Shown here piece by piece: positions 1 to 11,473 of a stretch of DNA of 64,000 nt (position 1 is the stretch's first letter; each line of letters opens with the position of its first letter). The position numbers and the translations under genes are program-made. The stretch lies in contig ML978231.1 in assembly GCA_010015745.1 (NCBI GenBank), positions 70,415 to 134,414 on the forward strand, written 5' to 3'. This DNA is from Setomelanomma holmii (Eukaryota > Ascomycota > Dothideomycetes > Pleosporales > Phaeosphaeriaceae). A model generated the notes under the pieces. The model had not been told where the DNA came from. It ran no database searches and saw only the letters and a program-made list of their open reading frames with translations.

Positions 1-686
1 CAAGAAGTAGCCGAAGAAGGCGAGGATGACGACCTGGAAGATGACACCAGCAATCATCATGTCTGTGCCAACGTCTTGCATGCTAGAGCCGTTGTCGGCG
101 GTCGAGGCAATACCACCGCCTGCACCTTGAAGCACGAGCGAGAAGATGTCACCCGTGATGAAGATGCGAGTGTACCATGTTGGCCGGAGTCTCGACCAGC
201 TCTCTCCGAAACCAATGACGATGTGCTTGAGAGTAAGGTAGATACCAGCGGAAACAAAAGCTGGCGAGATGATGAGGCAGCAGATCTGAATGATGAAGCC
301 GTTGTTGTCGAAGGGGTCATTGTAGAGCATGATGCGGCCTCCGTAACCGACTGCTTCTCCAACGCAACCGAGACACAGCGCAATCTGCAACTTGTTAGGA
401 CACTAAAGGAGGAAGAGTCTCGATACATACCATGTAGGTCCATGTCTTGTATCTGATACCGCAGTACAGCTGCCAGACGAAGCAAACGCTGAAGAAAGCC
501 GCAAAGAAGGCATTGGCGCCGAGGCTTGGGTAGTATCCGTAGAGTGTTCCCTCAATAGTGCAAGTCCGACCATCGATGACTTGACCGACAGCGGTACCTT
601 TGAAAGGGAATGTTAGTATGTAATCACGCAGTGAAGCAAAGCGAGGGCAACTTACATAGGTTAGGGTTGGGTGGGGAAATAGTCAT
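1..686 (-). CDS. RTA1-like multi-pass membrane protein (3' end cut by window edge)
   Basis: Exons read on the minus strand: 686-656, 597-431 and 384 to beyond position 1; both introns are GT-AG (58 and 46 nt) and the frame is kept. The protein begins MTISPPNPN and runs as hydrophobic helices: one near YPSLGANAFFAAFFS, one near IALCLGCVGEAVGYGGR, one near IIQICCLIISPAFVSAG, and the family-typical stretch GDIFSLVLQGAGGG followed by MIAGVIFQVV. These match the fungal RTA1/RSB1 family (plasma-membrane seven-helix proteins linked to 7-aminocholesterol resistance and sphingoid base export). About 186 residues are present, so the last helices and the C-terminal tail lie outside the window. The substrate cannot be read from sequence. 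Confidence 0.88.
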
Positions 687-2109
687 TGTGAAGGCTGAGG
701 ATGAGGTTTTGTGTTGACGTGTTGGAGAGGAGAAAAGTTCTCGGGTGGCTCGGACTGCAGTGTGTAGTAGTAGGGGCAGAAGGACTCTGGTGGCGAGTGT
801 ACTGGTTCGGACTGGCTTGAATACTGCTTACCAGGGCGGATCCTGATGCCTTATATCTTGCGAGCTCAGACCGGACGAAATGTTGTTTCGCATTTGTCTC
901 CCCATGGCGCTGCAGGTAAGCTTCCTGAGGCACAGCAACGACGCGTAGGATACGAGCGTGCAGCGGAGCCAAAGCCCTTCCGAAAGCGGTTGAAGACGCG
1001 AGCAGATAACAGCCCCGTCCCGGTCGGGAGCCTTGGCACCACATTGTGTAGCGCATCATCTCTCGAGCCTCGCAGAATGGCCTAAGAAAGGCCTAGCTCG
1101 GCCCGAATTGGGCCATGAGGCTGAAAGCAACGAAGATCATTGGGGCGCCAGATGGGCTGCCTGGGCGCGTCATGGTGGGGCGGTGCACCGTTGGAACGTG
1201 GAAATGAGACGGGTGAAGCGGACGGAGCCTTTCCAATCCCGATTCTTCAAATCGTCGGCCGCAAATAACCAACAATTGTCTTCAAGCTCCTGAGCTCTTG
1301 CAGACATGGATAATCACCCTTAATTGATCTGATGGTCGCTTTGCTGTCGAGGCAACGTATGTTGCATGAGGTGCTAACACGGGTTTCCTCGTGTACTCGA
1401 GCTGCCGGCTTACTTGAGAGGAGACCTTTCTCTACGTCCTACCCGTAAAGAAATACGCTTGCACGACATCTCTTGCTCTATCATGGTAATCTCGAGATAG
1501 CTTGGCCAGCTTGTCGACTGATTAGGGCAAGTATTCGCGATCATCGTTGAGCTTACACCTAACGCAGTGCTGCGGTCGGTGGTTGCGACTGACGCTTTTC
1601 GCTTCGACTGACGCTTCTCGCACAGGAACCGGAGAGTTCGGCTCTCGGGGTGACAGACTTCGCCGTCTGGACCCAACCCTGTCAAGTATGGTGACTACAT
1701 GAGCCAACGAAAGAGGGCCTAAAATGCGCGAACATGGATACCAATCGACGACTGGTAGCGCTGGTGGAAAATGTCGTTGTCCATGAAATACCGAAATTGC
1801 CGTCATCTACGCCTCGATCTCACCTCTGCATACGAATCATTAAGCCATGATTACCACACCGTCCACACTATATATCCCGCGGCCTCGTCACGATGACTCG
1901 AGACAGAGTCACTGTTACAACAAACCCATGGACAATTATGATTTTCCGATACCCACGAAAGCCCTTCAGTTGACAGGTACCGCCCGTTGATGCCTTCAAT
2001 GACCCGTGCGGTCATTGCAGATTCTCCAATCATAGCAGCTGTTGTTCGGTACGTATTAAAGGCCTGAACAACCTAGCAATTATCCGATGCTGGGAGCGAG
2101 TCAATCATT
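687..2109. other. intergenic, no gene seen
   Basis: Only short overlapping reading frames on both strands, none with a recognisable motif. It includes the promoter of the RTA1-like gene at its left end. Confidence 0.5.
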
Positions 2110-2885
2110 TTGCGGAGCAGACCGTGCTGTCGAGCCGAGATGGAACAAGTCATGCAAAGCACGAGAGTGGCTGAGTCCACCACCTCCTTTCGCCTCGCAA
2201 TATCAGTCTCCATCGAACTAATGGACATTCTTTTGGGACAGAATCTCGAACCAGAAGTCGAGACTGCATTCGCTACCTACGACGGTGAGTAACTTAGTCT
2301 GTCTTGTACTGTAGCAAGCGCAGCAGGGATTCGTGTTACGGGTCCCGCCATTGCTTGAAACGTCTCGAGTAGCGGGATGCCCACAACATCCGCACTCCTT
2401 CCCCCGGACTATGCCGCCCGCCGTCGATCGCAAGAGAAATTCATAAAGCTACTCGATATTCAAACGATGGATCCGGACGTCTTCTGAAGAGCCACCACAG
2501 ATTTCGAGTGGGACGTTATGGCAGGTTGCGCCTACGCGCCTGTGTCTTTCAAGCTTTGATGTACTGCGTGGGTTCTACTTCGGCAAAGGCATGCCCGTCC
2601 TAACACCAAATTGGTGCCGAAGCGCCTTACTTCTGACTGCAGTTGTTGCAAAGAGAATGGCGTGCACTTCAGTGTGTTGCAATAAGCTTTTCTTTACTGA
2701 ACATACACGAGATGTTTCGCAGAATTGTTTCAGCTTGTCGCTTCACTGCGATCCCGCGTTTCACAACTCTCAGCGCCGACTTTGTAAGGAACAGTATATT
2801 AACCGCAACAAGTCTTCGAAAGATTCACTGTTTAGTTGTGCCAGCCGTCATCCTCAATACCAAGACCTCAAGAAATTTCATCGCC
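2110..2885. other. no firm gene; possible weak coding remnant upstream of the SET gene
   Basis: A 60-codon frame at 2110-2292 (+) ends next to a GTGAGT that could be a splice donor, with a TAG acceptor about 40 nt later, but the reading after it meets stops quickly and I recognise no family. I treat it as unassigned sequence plus the promoter and leader of the downstream SET gene. Confidence 0.3.
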
Positions 2886-4238
2886 ATGCGATCCGCAATC
2901 GGTTGCAGCCTACTCGGAGGCGCTTTCGCTCTTACAAGCGACACATTCCAACATGTCGGCCAAAAGCCAATCATTCTCGATGCATGCACCTCAGACCCAA
3001 ATTTAGTGGATGGATCATGTCGCCTAGCTGCCCTCGAATCCTCCTCCTCGTTTCTCGACACCCAGTCCTTCCGAGCAAACATATCCCGAACATCTCAGAC
3101 ACTAGAAGAGTCCCGTTTAGCGGCATCAAAAGCTGCCAACTTTCCTTGGACGTTTTGGCCTGAGTGCTTCTCGACGGAGAAGACCGACGAGCCGTATTGT
3201 GTATTCAGCCATCAAGGTTTCGCGGCTGGTCGAGGCATTTTTGTTTTGACGCAGAAGGACTTCGCATATGCGATGCTGGACAAGCCAGCGTTTACCAATC
3301 CAAGCATCCTGGAGAACGTCAACAAGTTTGAGAACCCGCCCTTTGTGCAGCACGAGTTCCCGGGCAAGGGTCGAGGCCTTGTCGCCAACAAGACACTCCA
3401 CCGCGGCGATCAAATCTTCGCGTCAACGCCCGTTCTCATCACCGACAGTGATTCCTGGTCTCTTGATAACGCAGAACGTCTCGCCTTACTTTACCGTGGT
3501 GTCGACACCTTGCCGCTAGATTCCCAAGCTCGTTTCTGGGCACTCATGGGTCACTTTGACGACGATCCAGTAGACGATAGGATCAACACCAACAATTTCG
3601 ACATTACGATTGATGGAATCAGCCAACAAGCCTTGTTCCCCGAGATTGCGATGCTGAACCACGACTGCCGCCCCAACGCGGCCTACTTTTGGGACGAGCA
3701 GATGATGACACATTATGTCCACGCCATTAGGGATATTCACCCTGGCGAGGAAATCACGATTACATACATCGACAACGAGAAAGATCGTAAGACAAGGATG
3801 AGACGCTTGAAGTCGAGCTGGGGTTTTGATTGCTCATGCTCGGCATGCACTGCCAATCCAAGTCTTGTTGCCGAGTCGGACAGCAGGCTCTACCAGATCA
3901 CTGATCTTGCAAAGACTTTGGATAACTGGACACCAACTTCCAGAGCCACTCCAGAGGCGGCTGAATTGCTCATTGAGCTGTACAAACTGGAGAGACTGGA
4001 CGCAAGCCTGGCAACAGCTTACAAGTATGCTGCAGAGGCGTACAGTAGCTTTGGTCGCAGGTGGGAAGCGATCAGGTATGCGAGTTTGAGTGTTGAGATG
4101 AGCATGCTCGACAAAGGCTTCAGAGACGGTGATGTGGCGGAGATGAGGAAAATGACGAACAATCCTGAGATGACTTGGAGCTGGAAGAAGAGGGCTGGGG
4201 CAAGTGGAAAAGGATGTGGATGTGGGCATGCACACTAA
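2886..4238 (+). CDS. SET-domain protein (putative lysine methyltransferase)
   Basis: A single exon of 450 aa from the ATG at 2886; the frame is open upstream to 2643, which would add an 81-aa N-terminus. I prefer 2886 because the protein then begins MRSAIGCSLLGGAFALTS, which looks like a signal peptide or membrane anchor. SET hallmarks are visible: the N-terminal strand GKGRGLVANKTL, the cofactor/catalytic motif LNHDCRPNA, the GEEITITYID segment, then a cysteine cluster CSCSACTANP typical of SMYD/SET-5-like proteins. The C-terminus ends in a Cys/Gly/His-rich GKGCGCGHAH. SET enzymes transfer methyl groups from S-adenosylmethionine to lysine; the substrate is unknown. It is convergent with the thiolase gene, with 87 bp between the stops. 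Alternative: a cytosolic protein using the longer start. Confidence 0.85.
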   Translation: MRSAIGCSLLGGAFALTSDTFQHVGQKPIILDACTSDPNLVDGSCRLAALESSSSFLDTQSFRANISRTSQTLEESRLAASKAANFPWTFWPECFSTEKTDEPYCVFSHQGFAAGRGIFVLTQKDFAYAMLDKPAFTNPSILENVNKFENPPFVQHEFPGKGRGLVANKTLHRGDQIFASTPVLITDSDSWSLDNAERLALLYRGVDTLPLDSQARFWALMGHFDDDPVDDRINTNNFDITIDGISQQALFPEIAMLNHDCRPNAAYFWDEQMMTHYVHAIRDIHPGEEITITYIDNEKDRKTRMRRLKSSWGFDCSCSACTANPSLVAESDSRLYQITDLAKTLDNWTPTSRATPEAAELLIELYKLERLDASLATAYKYAAEAYSSFGRRWEAIRYASLSVEMSMLDKGFRDGDVAEMRKMTNNPEMTWSWKKRAGASGKGCGCGHAH

Positions 4239-4325
4239 GTCACAGCAAGAGCTAACATCAGGTGTTATCGTGGGCATGTCGTTGCCTGGAGACAATGCGT
4301 GAATATTTGAAACTTTATGTATAAC

Positions 4326-5762
4326 TCACAATCGACTTTGGATTTTCTCCAAAGTATCGCCAAGCGCATACTCGTTCCTTACCACCTTGCTTCTCACTTT
4401 CTCGCCCTCCTCTTTCGTCACGTATCGTGCTTCCGTAGCTGGATTGTAATCAAATTGGCTTGCCTTCTTGATCTCCTCATCCGTCATCTGGACATTCTTC
4501 TTGCCATCAGCGCGCTTGTAGACACTGATCACCACTGCCCCACCCAAGCCTAGATTGTGTTGCAACGCCACATCTGCGTTATCCACGAGTCTGTTGTTGG
4601 CCCAGCCACGAAGCTGCCATGTAAGTTCTGCACATTGTGCAAGACCTGTTGCACCGAGCGGGTGACCTTTGCTGATAAGGCCGCCAGAGGGATTGATGAT
4701 CGGTCCTTTACCGCCATAAGTAATGTCGCCATTCCGAACCATCATATGCGCTTTTCCGGGTTCGCTGAATCCAAGACCTTCCAAGAGAATGAGTTCGTTC
4801 GCTGAGAAACAATCATGGAGCTCGGCAACCTTGACGTCCTTCGCACTCACACCAGCTTCTTTCAACGCGACTTGCGCAGCGCGCTTCGTCATGTCGTAGC
4901 CCACTAGATCCATGCTCGATTTTGAGTACAATTGTGACGAATCAGTCATCAGAGCTTGTCCTGCAATGAGAATGGCCTGGCTCTTCAAATGAGGTCTCTC
5001 GTCCAAAAACTTCTGGCTCACGATGACTGACGCACCAGCTCCATCGCTCGTAGGACTGCACTGCAACTTCGTCAAAGGGTAGTGAATCATTGGCGCCTTC
5101 TCAATCTGCTCGAGTGTGTATACATCTCTGAACTGCGCATAGGGATTCTTCGCGCTGTGCAAATGGCTGATCCTTGCGATCTCAGCAAAGTCTCGTGCTT
5201 CTGCTCCGTGCTTTTCCATGTATTCGAGGCCTGCGTTTGCGAAGTACTGCGCGTTGGGTGGAGAGTTTGTGACGCCGCGAGTATCAGCCATCATGCGCAT
5301 GGAGAGACCCATTGGAGACGGACGATCTGACCAGACGGACTTGATAGAGCCAGGCTGCATTTGTTCAAAACCAATGACGAGAGCGCAATCAATGGCGCCG
5401 TTCTTGATGAGAGTGCGGGCCAGATGGAGACCAGTTGATCCGGTAGCACAGGCATTATTGGTATTGTAAATAGGAATACTTTGCGAATGTTAGCGAACAT
5501 GCTCATGATCTAAGTGGTGCTTCGGAGAGATAGCATACGTGGACATTCCAAATTGGTAGAAGATTCTTTGACCACTCGTAGTGTCACCATAGCAGTAACA
5601 CGCGACTCCGGTCTCGACATCGTCGTAGTTGATCTGAGCATCCAGCATGGCCTTTACGCCGGCTTCATATCCCATTTCAGGGTATGCGCGCTCCTTGCGA
5701 GGCTTGATGAACTTTGTCAAGCCAACGCCGAGGACGTAGGCTGGAATGTTGTTTTTCACCAT
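4326..5762 (-). CDS. SCP-x-type thiolase (acetyl-CoA acyltransferase), probably peroxisomal
   Basis: Exons 5762-5539 and 5478-4326, joined at Gly-Met-Ser-Thr; 458 aa. The conserved thiolase features are in order: the nucleophilic cysteine in NTNNACATGS just after the splice, the HDCFSANE motif typical of the SCP-x/SCP2 thiolase group, and GHPLGATG near the C-terminus. The last three residues are SRL, a recognised PTS1 variant, so peroxisomal import is likely. SCP-x thiolases cleave 3-ketoacyl-CoA in fatty-acid beta-oxidation, including branched or bulky substrates. No separate SCP2 lipid-transfer domain is present. The length fits thiolase-only family members. It is convergent with the SET gene. 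Confidence 0.93.
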
Positions 5763-7033
5763 TTTTGGTATGTATCTGGAATCGAAATCCTTCCTTTTGA
5801 TGGATATATGAGAAGAAAAATGGGAGACAGTGAGATGATATCAATGTTGTCTTTCAAGTTCGTCCTGGGGTCAGCGTGGCTACCTAGCCGAGGTTTGTCT
5901 ACCCCACTTCTTCGACTTGCCTGTTCACTCATCACCACGCTCACCAGACTTCGATTCGGCTGATTGATGCTCGGGCGCTGCGATGGACTGTCAATTATTT
6001 CGAGTGCTTTCTTCGAACAGACCGAGGCGTAAATCTTCAGAAATCTGGTGGTGACATCAACCTAGGCTGGTCTGTTGGTAAACGACCCGATGGTCGGTGT
6101 CGTTCGCAAGCGTGTTCGAGCATTTGGTATGCAACGACTAACGTTACTCTCTAGCTTCAGAGCTCTGGGCCTTCAAGTATTTGCTAGCATCCGTCGGGAT
6201 GTACGCAGTGATAATGTCGACCTGAGATCGATGGCGGCGATGCGATGCGGTGCGCCACGAACAAGATCATGGGTATAGGTCCTCATCCACAACTCCATTC
6301 GTCGTCCGGTTTTCGCACCTAGCAATACACGTATTCTCATTGATCGTAATGCAGCGCCCTGCGCTTGTCTTCGGAGGTCGGCATGAATCCTGGGATTTCT
6401 GGAAATATGCATTACACGCAATGATGAGAAAGAGTGAAAAAAAATAGGTTAGTGGTATCTCAACGATGCGCCCGCAAATTTCGAGGATGTTGATTTCTGC
6501 GTCAGTACCTTGTTTCGAAACGACCGTCCCCACTACGGCGCGCCAACGCCCATAAAACACCCTGGCCAACCAATCACGGTGCGTGCATTGCAGGGCTCGG
6601 AGCCTCGTTGCTTGAGCCTGTATCTGCTTTTCATCGGATGCGTGGCGTGCAATCTATCTCCCGCATAGCAGCCGGCGCCTTCAACGGCAGTGACATGTGT
6701 AGCGCACTTTCAAGACCGATTCTTTTAGTTCTTCACAGCCTAGCCAGGTCTATGGGCCGGCTGCCACGAGTCGAGGCTGCATTGTGAGGGTTCTCGAGCC
6801 GAAGGCAGGATCTTTGGTAGATTGAGGACCTTGAAGACCCGCAATGCTGAAAACGATGCCCAGCATACTTAACGGTCGAGTGCGCCCTCGAGAGGGCTTC
6901 ATCAGCAGTTTGCTTGCATTCATTCTTTCCATTCCTTCATTCGTTCTTTTCAACGTCATTCTTTGCAGCCTTGAAGGCTTTGTCATTCTTTTGTAGGCAG
7001 TGCCACACCTTCTTTTACATTCACAATCATCTC
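5763..7033. other. divergent intergenic region between thiolase and cellobiose dehydrogenase
   Basis: No gene recognised. It must hold the promoters of both flanking genes. The stretch just before the downstream ATG (about 6920-6970) is T/C-rich, typical of fungal leaders. Confidence 0.5.
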
Positions 7034-9899
7034 ATGATGTCACGATCATTCGTCCTTAGCTCAGCGCTCTTCGCTCTTCGAGCTGCAGCCCAGACCTCAT
7101 CTCAGTACACTGACTCCAAAAGCGGGATCACTTTCAATGGATATCAGCATGCTTCAGGCTATACGTTCGGCATTGCACTCCCTGAGAACCCCACCACCGA
7201 CTTCATTGCGCAGATCCAAGCTCCAATCACCAATGGAGGCGGTTGGGCAGGTTTCAGCATGGGCCAGAGCATGACGGGCAACTTGCTTGTGGTCGCATAC
7301 CCCAATGACGGTGAGGTTGTCTCCTCGTTTAGAGAGGCAACGTAAGTCTGCAAACTCCTTGTATGTTGAACTTCATGTCTGACATGACTGTAGTGGCTAT
7401 ACCAATCCGGCTGTGAAGACTGGAAACTTCGCCATGTCCACGATTCCCGACGGTACTTTCGTCAACGATACTGCATTCTCGTACACCTTCTTGTGCTCGA
7501 ACTGCATCAGCGACGATACTTCCACGGGCTTGGTTCTTTACGAGTCACCAAACGTCAATATCATGGGCTGGGCTTTCTCGACTGATGCGTTGACCGATGC
7601 CTCCACCGCATCAGCTGCACTCAATTACCATTCTAGAGGCTTCGGCGCCTTTGGCCTGCCGATGGAAAACGCGACGAGCGCAGACTACGCGAAGTGGGCT
7701 GCTCTAGCTACTGGAAGCGCAAACTCGACTACTCCTACGATGCCAGGCAATTCTACGACACCTGGAAATTCCACCACTCCCGTCACCGGAAGCAATACCA
7801 CAGCAATCATCGCCAACGCAACATACGACTATATCGTTGCAGGCGCCGGACCCGCTGGTATCATTGCAGCTGAAAGACTCGCTGAGAGTGGCGCATCGGT
7901 GCTCTTGATCGAGCGCGGCGGACCATCGCTTGCATCATCAGGAAACACTGATACTTTGGACTGGAACTCGACCGTCACTATGTACGACGTGCCTGCTTAT
8001 GGCTACTACCTTAGCGACGTTGGCAGCCCGGCATACTGCACTGACACCGCCGATATCGCCGGATGCTTGCTCGGCGGTGGATCTAGCGTAAACGCCATGA
8101 TGTATGTCAAGCCACAGGACCGTGACTTTGATGACAAGTGGCCCACGGGCTGGAAGTGGGCAGATGTTTCTGCAGCTGCCGACCGCGTATGGGAGCGCAA
8201 TCCTGGTCAAACCTACGGCTCGATGGACGACAATCGCTACAACGATGAGGCCTATGGTGTACTTTCTCAATTCTTCGCTGGCCAGGGATGGTCCGAGACC
8301 GACTTCATCAAAGACCCGAACGCCAAGGTTGATGTGTACGGACACCCTCCATGGAACGAAGCAGATGGTCTTCGTTCCGGGACAGTTAAGACATACCTAC
8401 CTCTTGCGCAGCAGCTCTCGAATTTCAAGCTCATGATGAACACAAAGGTCATCCGAGCTGTCCGCAGAAGCTCGTCCGTCAGTGGCGTAGAGATCGAGAC
8501 CACAGATGGTCAGCGTGTCATCTACAATATCAATGCGGGAGGCAGTGTTTTGCTCGCTGCTGGGACTATGTCCACGCCGCGCATTCTCTTTAACTCTGGC
8601 ATTGGTCCTGCCGAGCAGCTGCAGACTGTTGTAAGCGGTACAAGTGGCGTGACTCTGCCAGATGAGGCTGACTGGATCGATCTGCCAGTTGGTGCTGAGA
8701 TCAAAGACCACCCGATTTTCACGATCAAGTTCAACACGAGCACAGCTATGTATGCTGAGCCGGCGACAGCCTTTACTGCGCCCAACCAAACGACTGTCGA
8801 CCTCTTCGCAAAGAGCACTGGAATCCTTGCGCAATCTGGACAGCGCCTCAATTGGTGGTCATCTGTAAATACCACAGACGGCGAATTTTTCTTCCAAGGG
8901 ACATGCAATGGGCCTTCCAATAACACTATTCAGATGAAGGTCTACATCACCCACGGTTCTCAGTCGGTCGGTAGCCTTGGTATCACCGCAGATGGAGCTA
9001 CCACATTCATCACCAACCCTCATCTCACATCTGACGCCGATAAGGCCGCCGCAACCATAATGATGGACCGTCTGATCAAGATGACTACAGGTGGGAACTC
9101 GACTCTTACTCTGATTCCTCCTACTGGCGTTACCAGTGTTACCGGCGCCGACCTCATTAAGGATTACAAGACCGGTTCTCATTACGTCGGAACCGCTAAG
9201 ATGGGTACGAAGGGCGAGTCGGGTGTTGTCGTCGATACCGATACCAAAGTCTATGGTACCGACAACCTCTTCGTCGTCGACGCATCGTTCCATCCTGATC
9301 TGCCAACGGGTAACACGCAAGCTATCGTCATGGTCGCAGCCGAAGCTGCAGCAGCTCGCATTCTGGCACTCGGCAAAGGCTCTTCAAATAGCACCAGTCC
9401 CGCGTTACCAGAAGCTACCAACACCGCGGCAGTGCCCAGCGTCCCTCTTTCGCTGACTGCGCCCGTCGCTACACCAATCGGAACCGGATCGCCTACCGTA
9501 CCTTCCTCCGCTCCCGTGGCGTCAAACACCCCACTCGCTTCTACACCTGCCGAATCGTCCACGCCTTCTGCCCCAGTCCAATCCGCCCCAGCAACCACAC
9601 CCGCCCTCTCTCAGCCTGACTCTAGCTCAGTAGCCGCCTATGGCCGATGCGGTGGCATCGGCTACACAGGCTCAACAACATGCGCTACTCGCTGGACTTG
9701 CACGAAGCAGAACGACTACTACTCGCAGTGCACGCAAGCATCAAAGCCTCGCCGCAAGCCAGCAAGCCACGTGCAGAAGCGCTCAAGCAGGCGTGCTGGC
9801 AGGATGCCGATTGCGCCGGAGGTATTTGAGAATGCTGAGGTTGTCGCGAAGAGGGAAAAGATGATGAGGGCGAGTTTTCTTGACAATTATGATTACTAG
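7034..9899 (+). CDS. cellobiose dehydrogenase: cytochrome (AA8), GMC flavin domain (AA3) and CBM1
   Basis: Exons 7034-7341 and 7394-9899 (52-nt intron); 937 aa. Order: signal peptide (about 1-20), a haem-binding cytochrome domain (about 22-195) with candidate axial ligands Met80 in GQSMTGN and His182 in NYHSRG, a Ser/Thr/Asn/Pro linker with N-glycosylation sequons, the FAD-binding start AGAGPAGIIAAERLAESG, and the GMC C-terminal part with SHYVGTAKMG (catalytic His) and DLPTGNTQA (partner Asn). A second P/S/T linker leads to a cellulose-binding CBM1 (YGRCGGIGYTGSTTC). Secreted CDH oxidises cello-oligosaccharides and can pass electrons to lytic polysaccharide monooxygenases. Unusually, about 53 residues rich in Arg/Lys then acidic residues follow the CBM1, which normally closes the protein. 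Confidence 0.95.
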
Positions 9900-10648
9900 A
9901 TGGTGGGAGGTGCAATGAAAAGGTTAGAGGCGATTTGATTATTGTATATATAGATTATCTTTAGAAATGGCTGAGCCATGTGTATACCACGAATAAAATC
10001 TATGCAAAACATACTTTGATCCACATCAGGTGTGAGATGCATGTGCACCATGTTCGACAGGGTAATTAAGGGACTTCTCACATAGCAGAAAAAGCTGCGA
10101 ATAAGCGAACAAGCGAAACTGTCTCGCACTTGCGCAACAGCACCAGCGACAATGCGATAGAATATTATCCATGTTTCTTAAGCACACTCAAGGCTTGTAA
10201 TGTCTCCCGAAGTACTACAGAGTTTTCACGCCTGCTTGTTGTGGTACTGCGTATGATCTGTTTCGCTCGAAGGATGCGATCTCATCCGCAATTTGTTCTA
10301 CTACGTGAAAGGGGAGATAAGTTGGAGCTCATCAAGGTGGATTGCAATGACAGGAAAATCATGGACGGGGGGAAGAATTGACATTAATGAGTGTATGTAA
10401 CTTTTGTCGAGCGTCGTAGCAGAGTATGCTCATGAAGAGCAAAGTAGTCATCGTGTCTTATCACCAATCACCATTTCCTGCACGTCGTACTGTCATCTTT
10501 GTCCAAGCACCAATTTCATTGAAAGACGATCTTTCCACACAACCTTAGTCATACCCACGCTGAAAGTTAGTATACTGAGTCAGCGTGTGTCTCGTGCACT
10601 AAATCATACACTGGCACTTCGTACCTGTTCGCTCACAACAGAGGGCGT
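9900..10648. other. convergent intergenic region, no gene seen
   Basis: It lies between the stops of cellobiose dehydrogenase and the J-domain gene. AT-rich near 9930-10000, as expected of a 3' untranslated region; no recognisable frame. Confidence 0.5.
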
Positions 10649-11473
10649 TCACTCTGCCCATGGCAAGGCGCCGGTCAAGTGATACTCGCGACGCTTCTGA
10701 CGATCTGACAACACTTCCTTGGCAGCGTTGATCTTTTGCATCTTCTCGGTGGCCTGCTCGCGCTCTTCTTCTCTGCAGTGATCCGGGTGCGCATGGAGTG
10801 CAGCCTGCTTGAAAGCAGCCACGATCTCCGCCTTGCTAACTCGCCAGCGCTTCAGTCCGAGTAACTCGTACAACACCATGTTTAGTGGAGGCGGGAAGGA
10901 ACGGGCTCTCGTGGCGACGTTGAACGGGTGTATACGAGGAGCCGGTGGCGGGAGAGGTGGAGGGCCTGCGGGCGGCGTTGGTACGGAAGTCCTGGAACTC
11001 GGTGTGGGAGGAGGTGTCGGCAGAGGGTTGGGGTCATAGTTCTCGAGGTTCTGCCACATCGGGTCCTCGGGCAATAGAGGAAACGGAGTGGGAGGTAGAC
11101 GAGGCGACGGAGCAGGCGTTATATTCCCGCCGAAGCTGATCTCAGACAACGGAGTGCGAGCACCGGCCTTGGGTTTCTTGAGCGTACGTGCTGGCTGATT
11201 CTCATCACCTGGGGCATCCTCGAAGATAAGGAACTCTGGCTGGCGACGGCGCTTCTTCGTTGGCCTGGACACAGGTTGCGGTGCAGTATAGGCAGGCTTG
11301 GGTAGATCTGACTGTGCCGCGACACGGGCCTGAGAGCGCGTATACGGTGTTGTCGAAGCTGGTATAGTGTTACTGACAGTGCGGTATACGATCGAGAAGG
11401 TGGTAGTACAATGGAGAGCGGAGAACTCGTTGAAGCCGAACATGCCTGCGGTATGCGAACAGCCACCGTCCAT
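10649..11473 (-). CDS. J-domain (DnaJ-like) co-chaperone with proline-rich N-terminus
   Basis: The open frame from the first ATG (11473) gives 274 aa; the frame extends further up without an ATG. The C-terminal 75 residues form a J-domain: YELLGLKRWRVSKAEIVAAF, then the HPD signature in ALHAHPDHC, then a helix EKMQKINAAKEVLSD. J-domains stimulate the ATPase of Hsp70. The middle is proline-rich (LPTPPPTPSS, PPLPPPAP) with a basic KKRRR patch that could be a nuclear signal. No G/F-rich or zinc-finger region is present, so it is a class C J-protein. The N-terminus is uncertain: a GTAACA...CTCAG stretch near 11370-11325 could be a short intron, and an internal ATG at 11443 is another possible start. 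Confidence 0.75.
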   Translation of the reverse strand: MDGGCSHTAGMFGFNEFSALHCTTTFSIVYRTVSNTIPASTTPYTRSQARVAAQSDLPKPAYTAPQPVSRPTKKRRRQPEFLIFEDAPGDENQPARTLKKPKAGARTPLSEISFGGNITPAPSPRLPPTPFPLLPEDPMWQNLENYDPNPLPTPPPTPSSRTSVPTPPAGPPPLPPPAPRIHPFNVATRARSFPPPLNMVLYELLGLKRWRVSKAEIVAAFKQAALHAHPDHCREEEREQATEKMQKINAAKEVLSDRQKRREYHLTGALPWAE

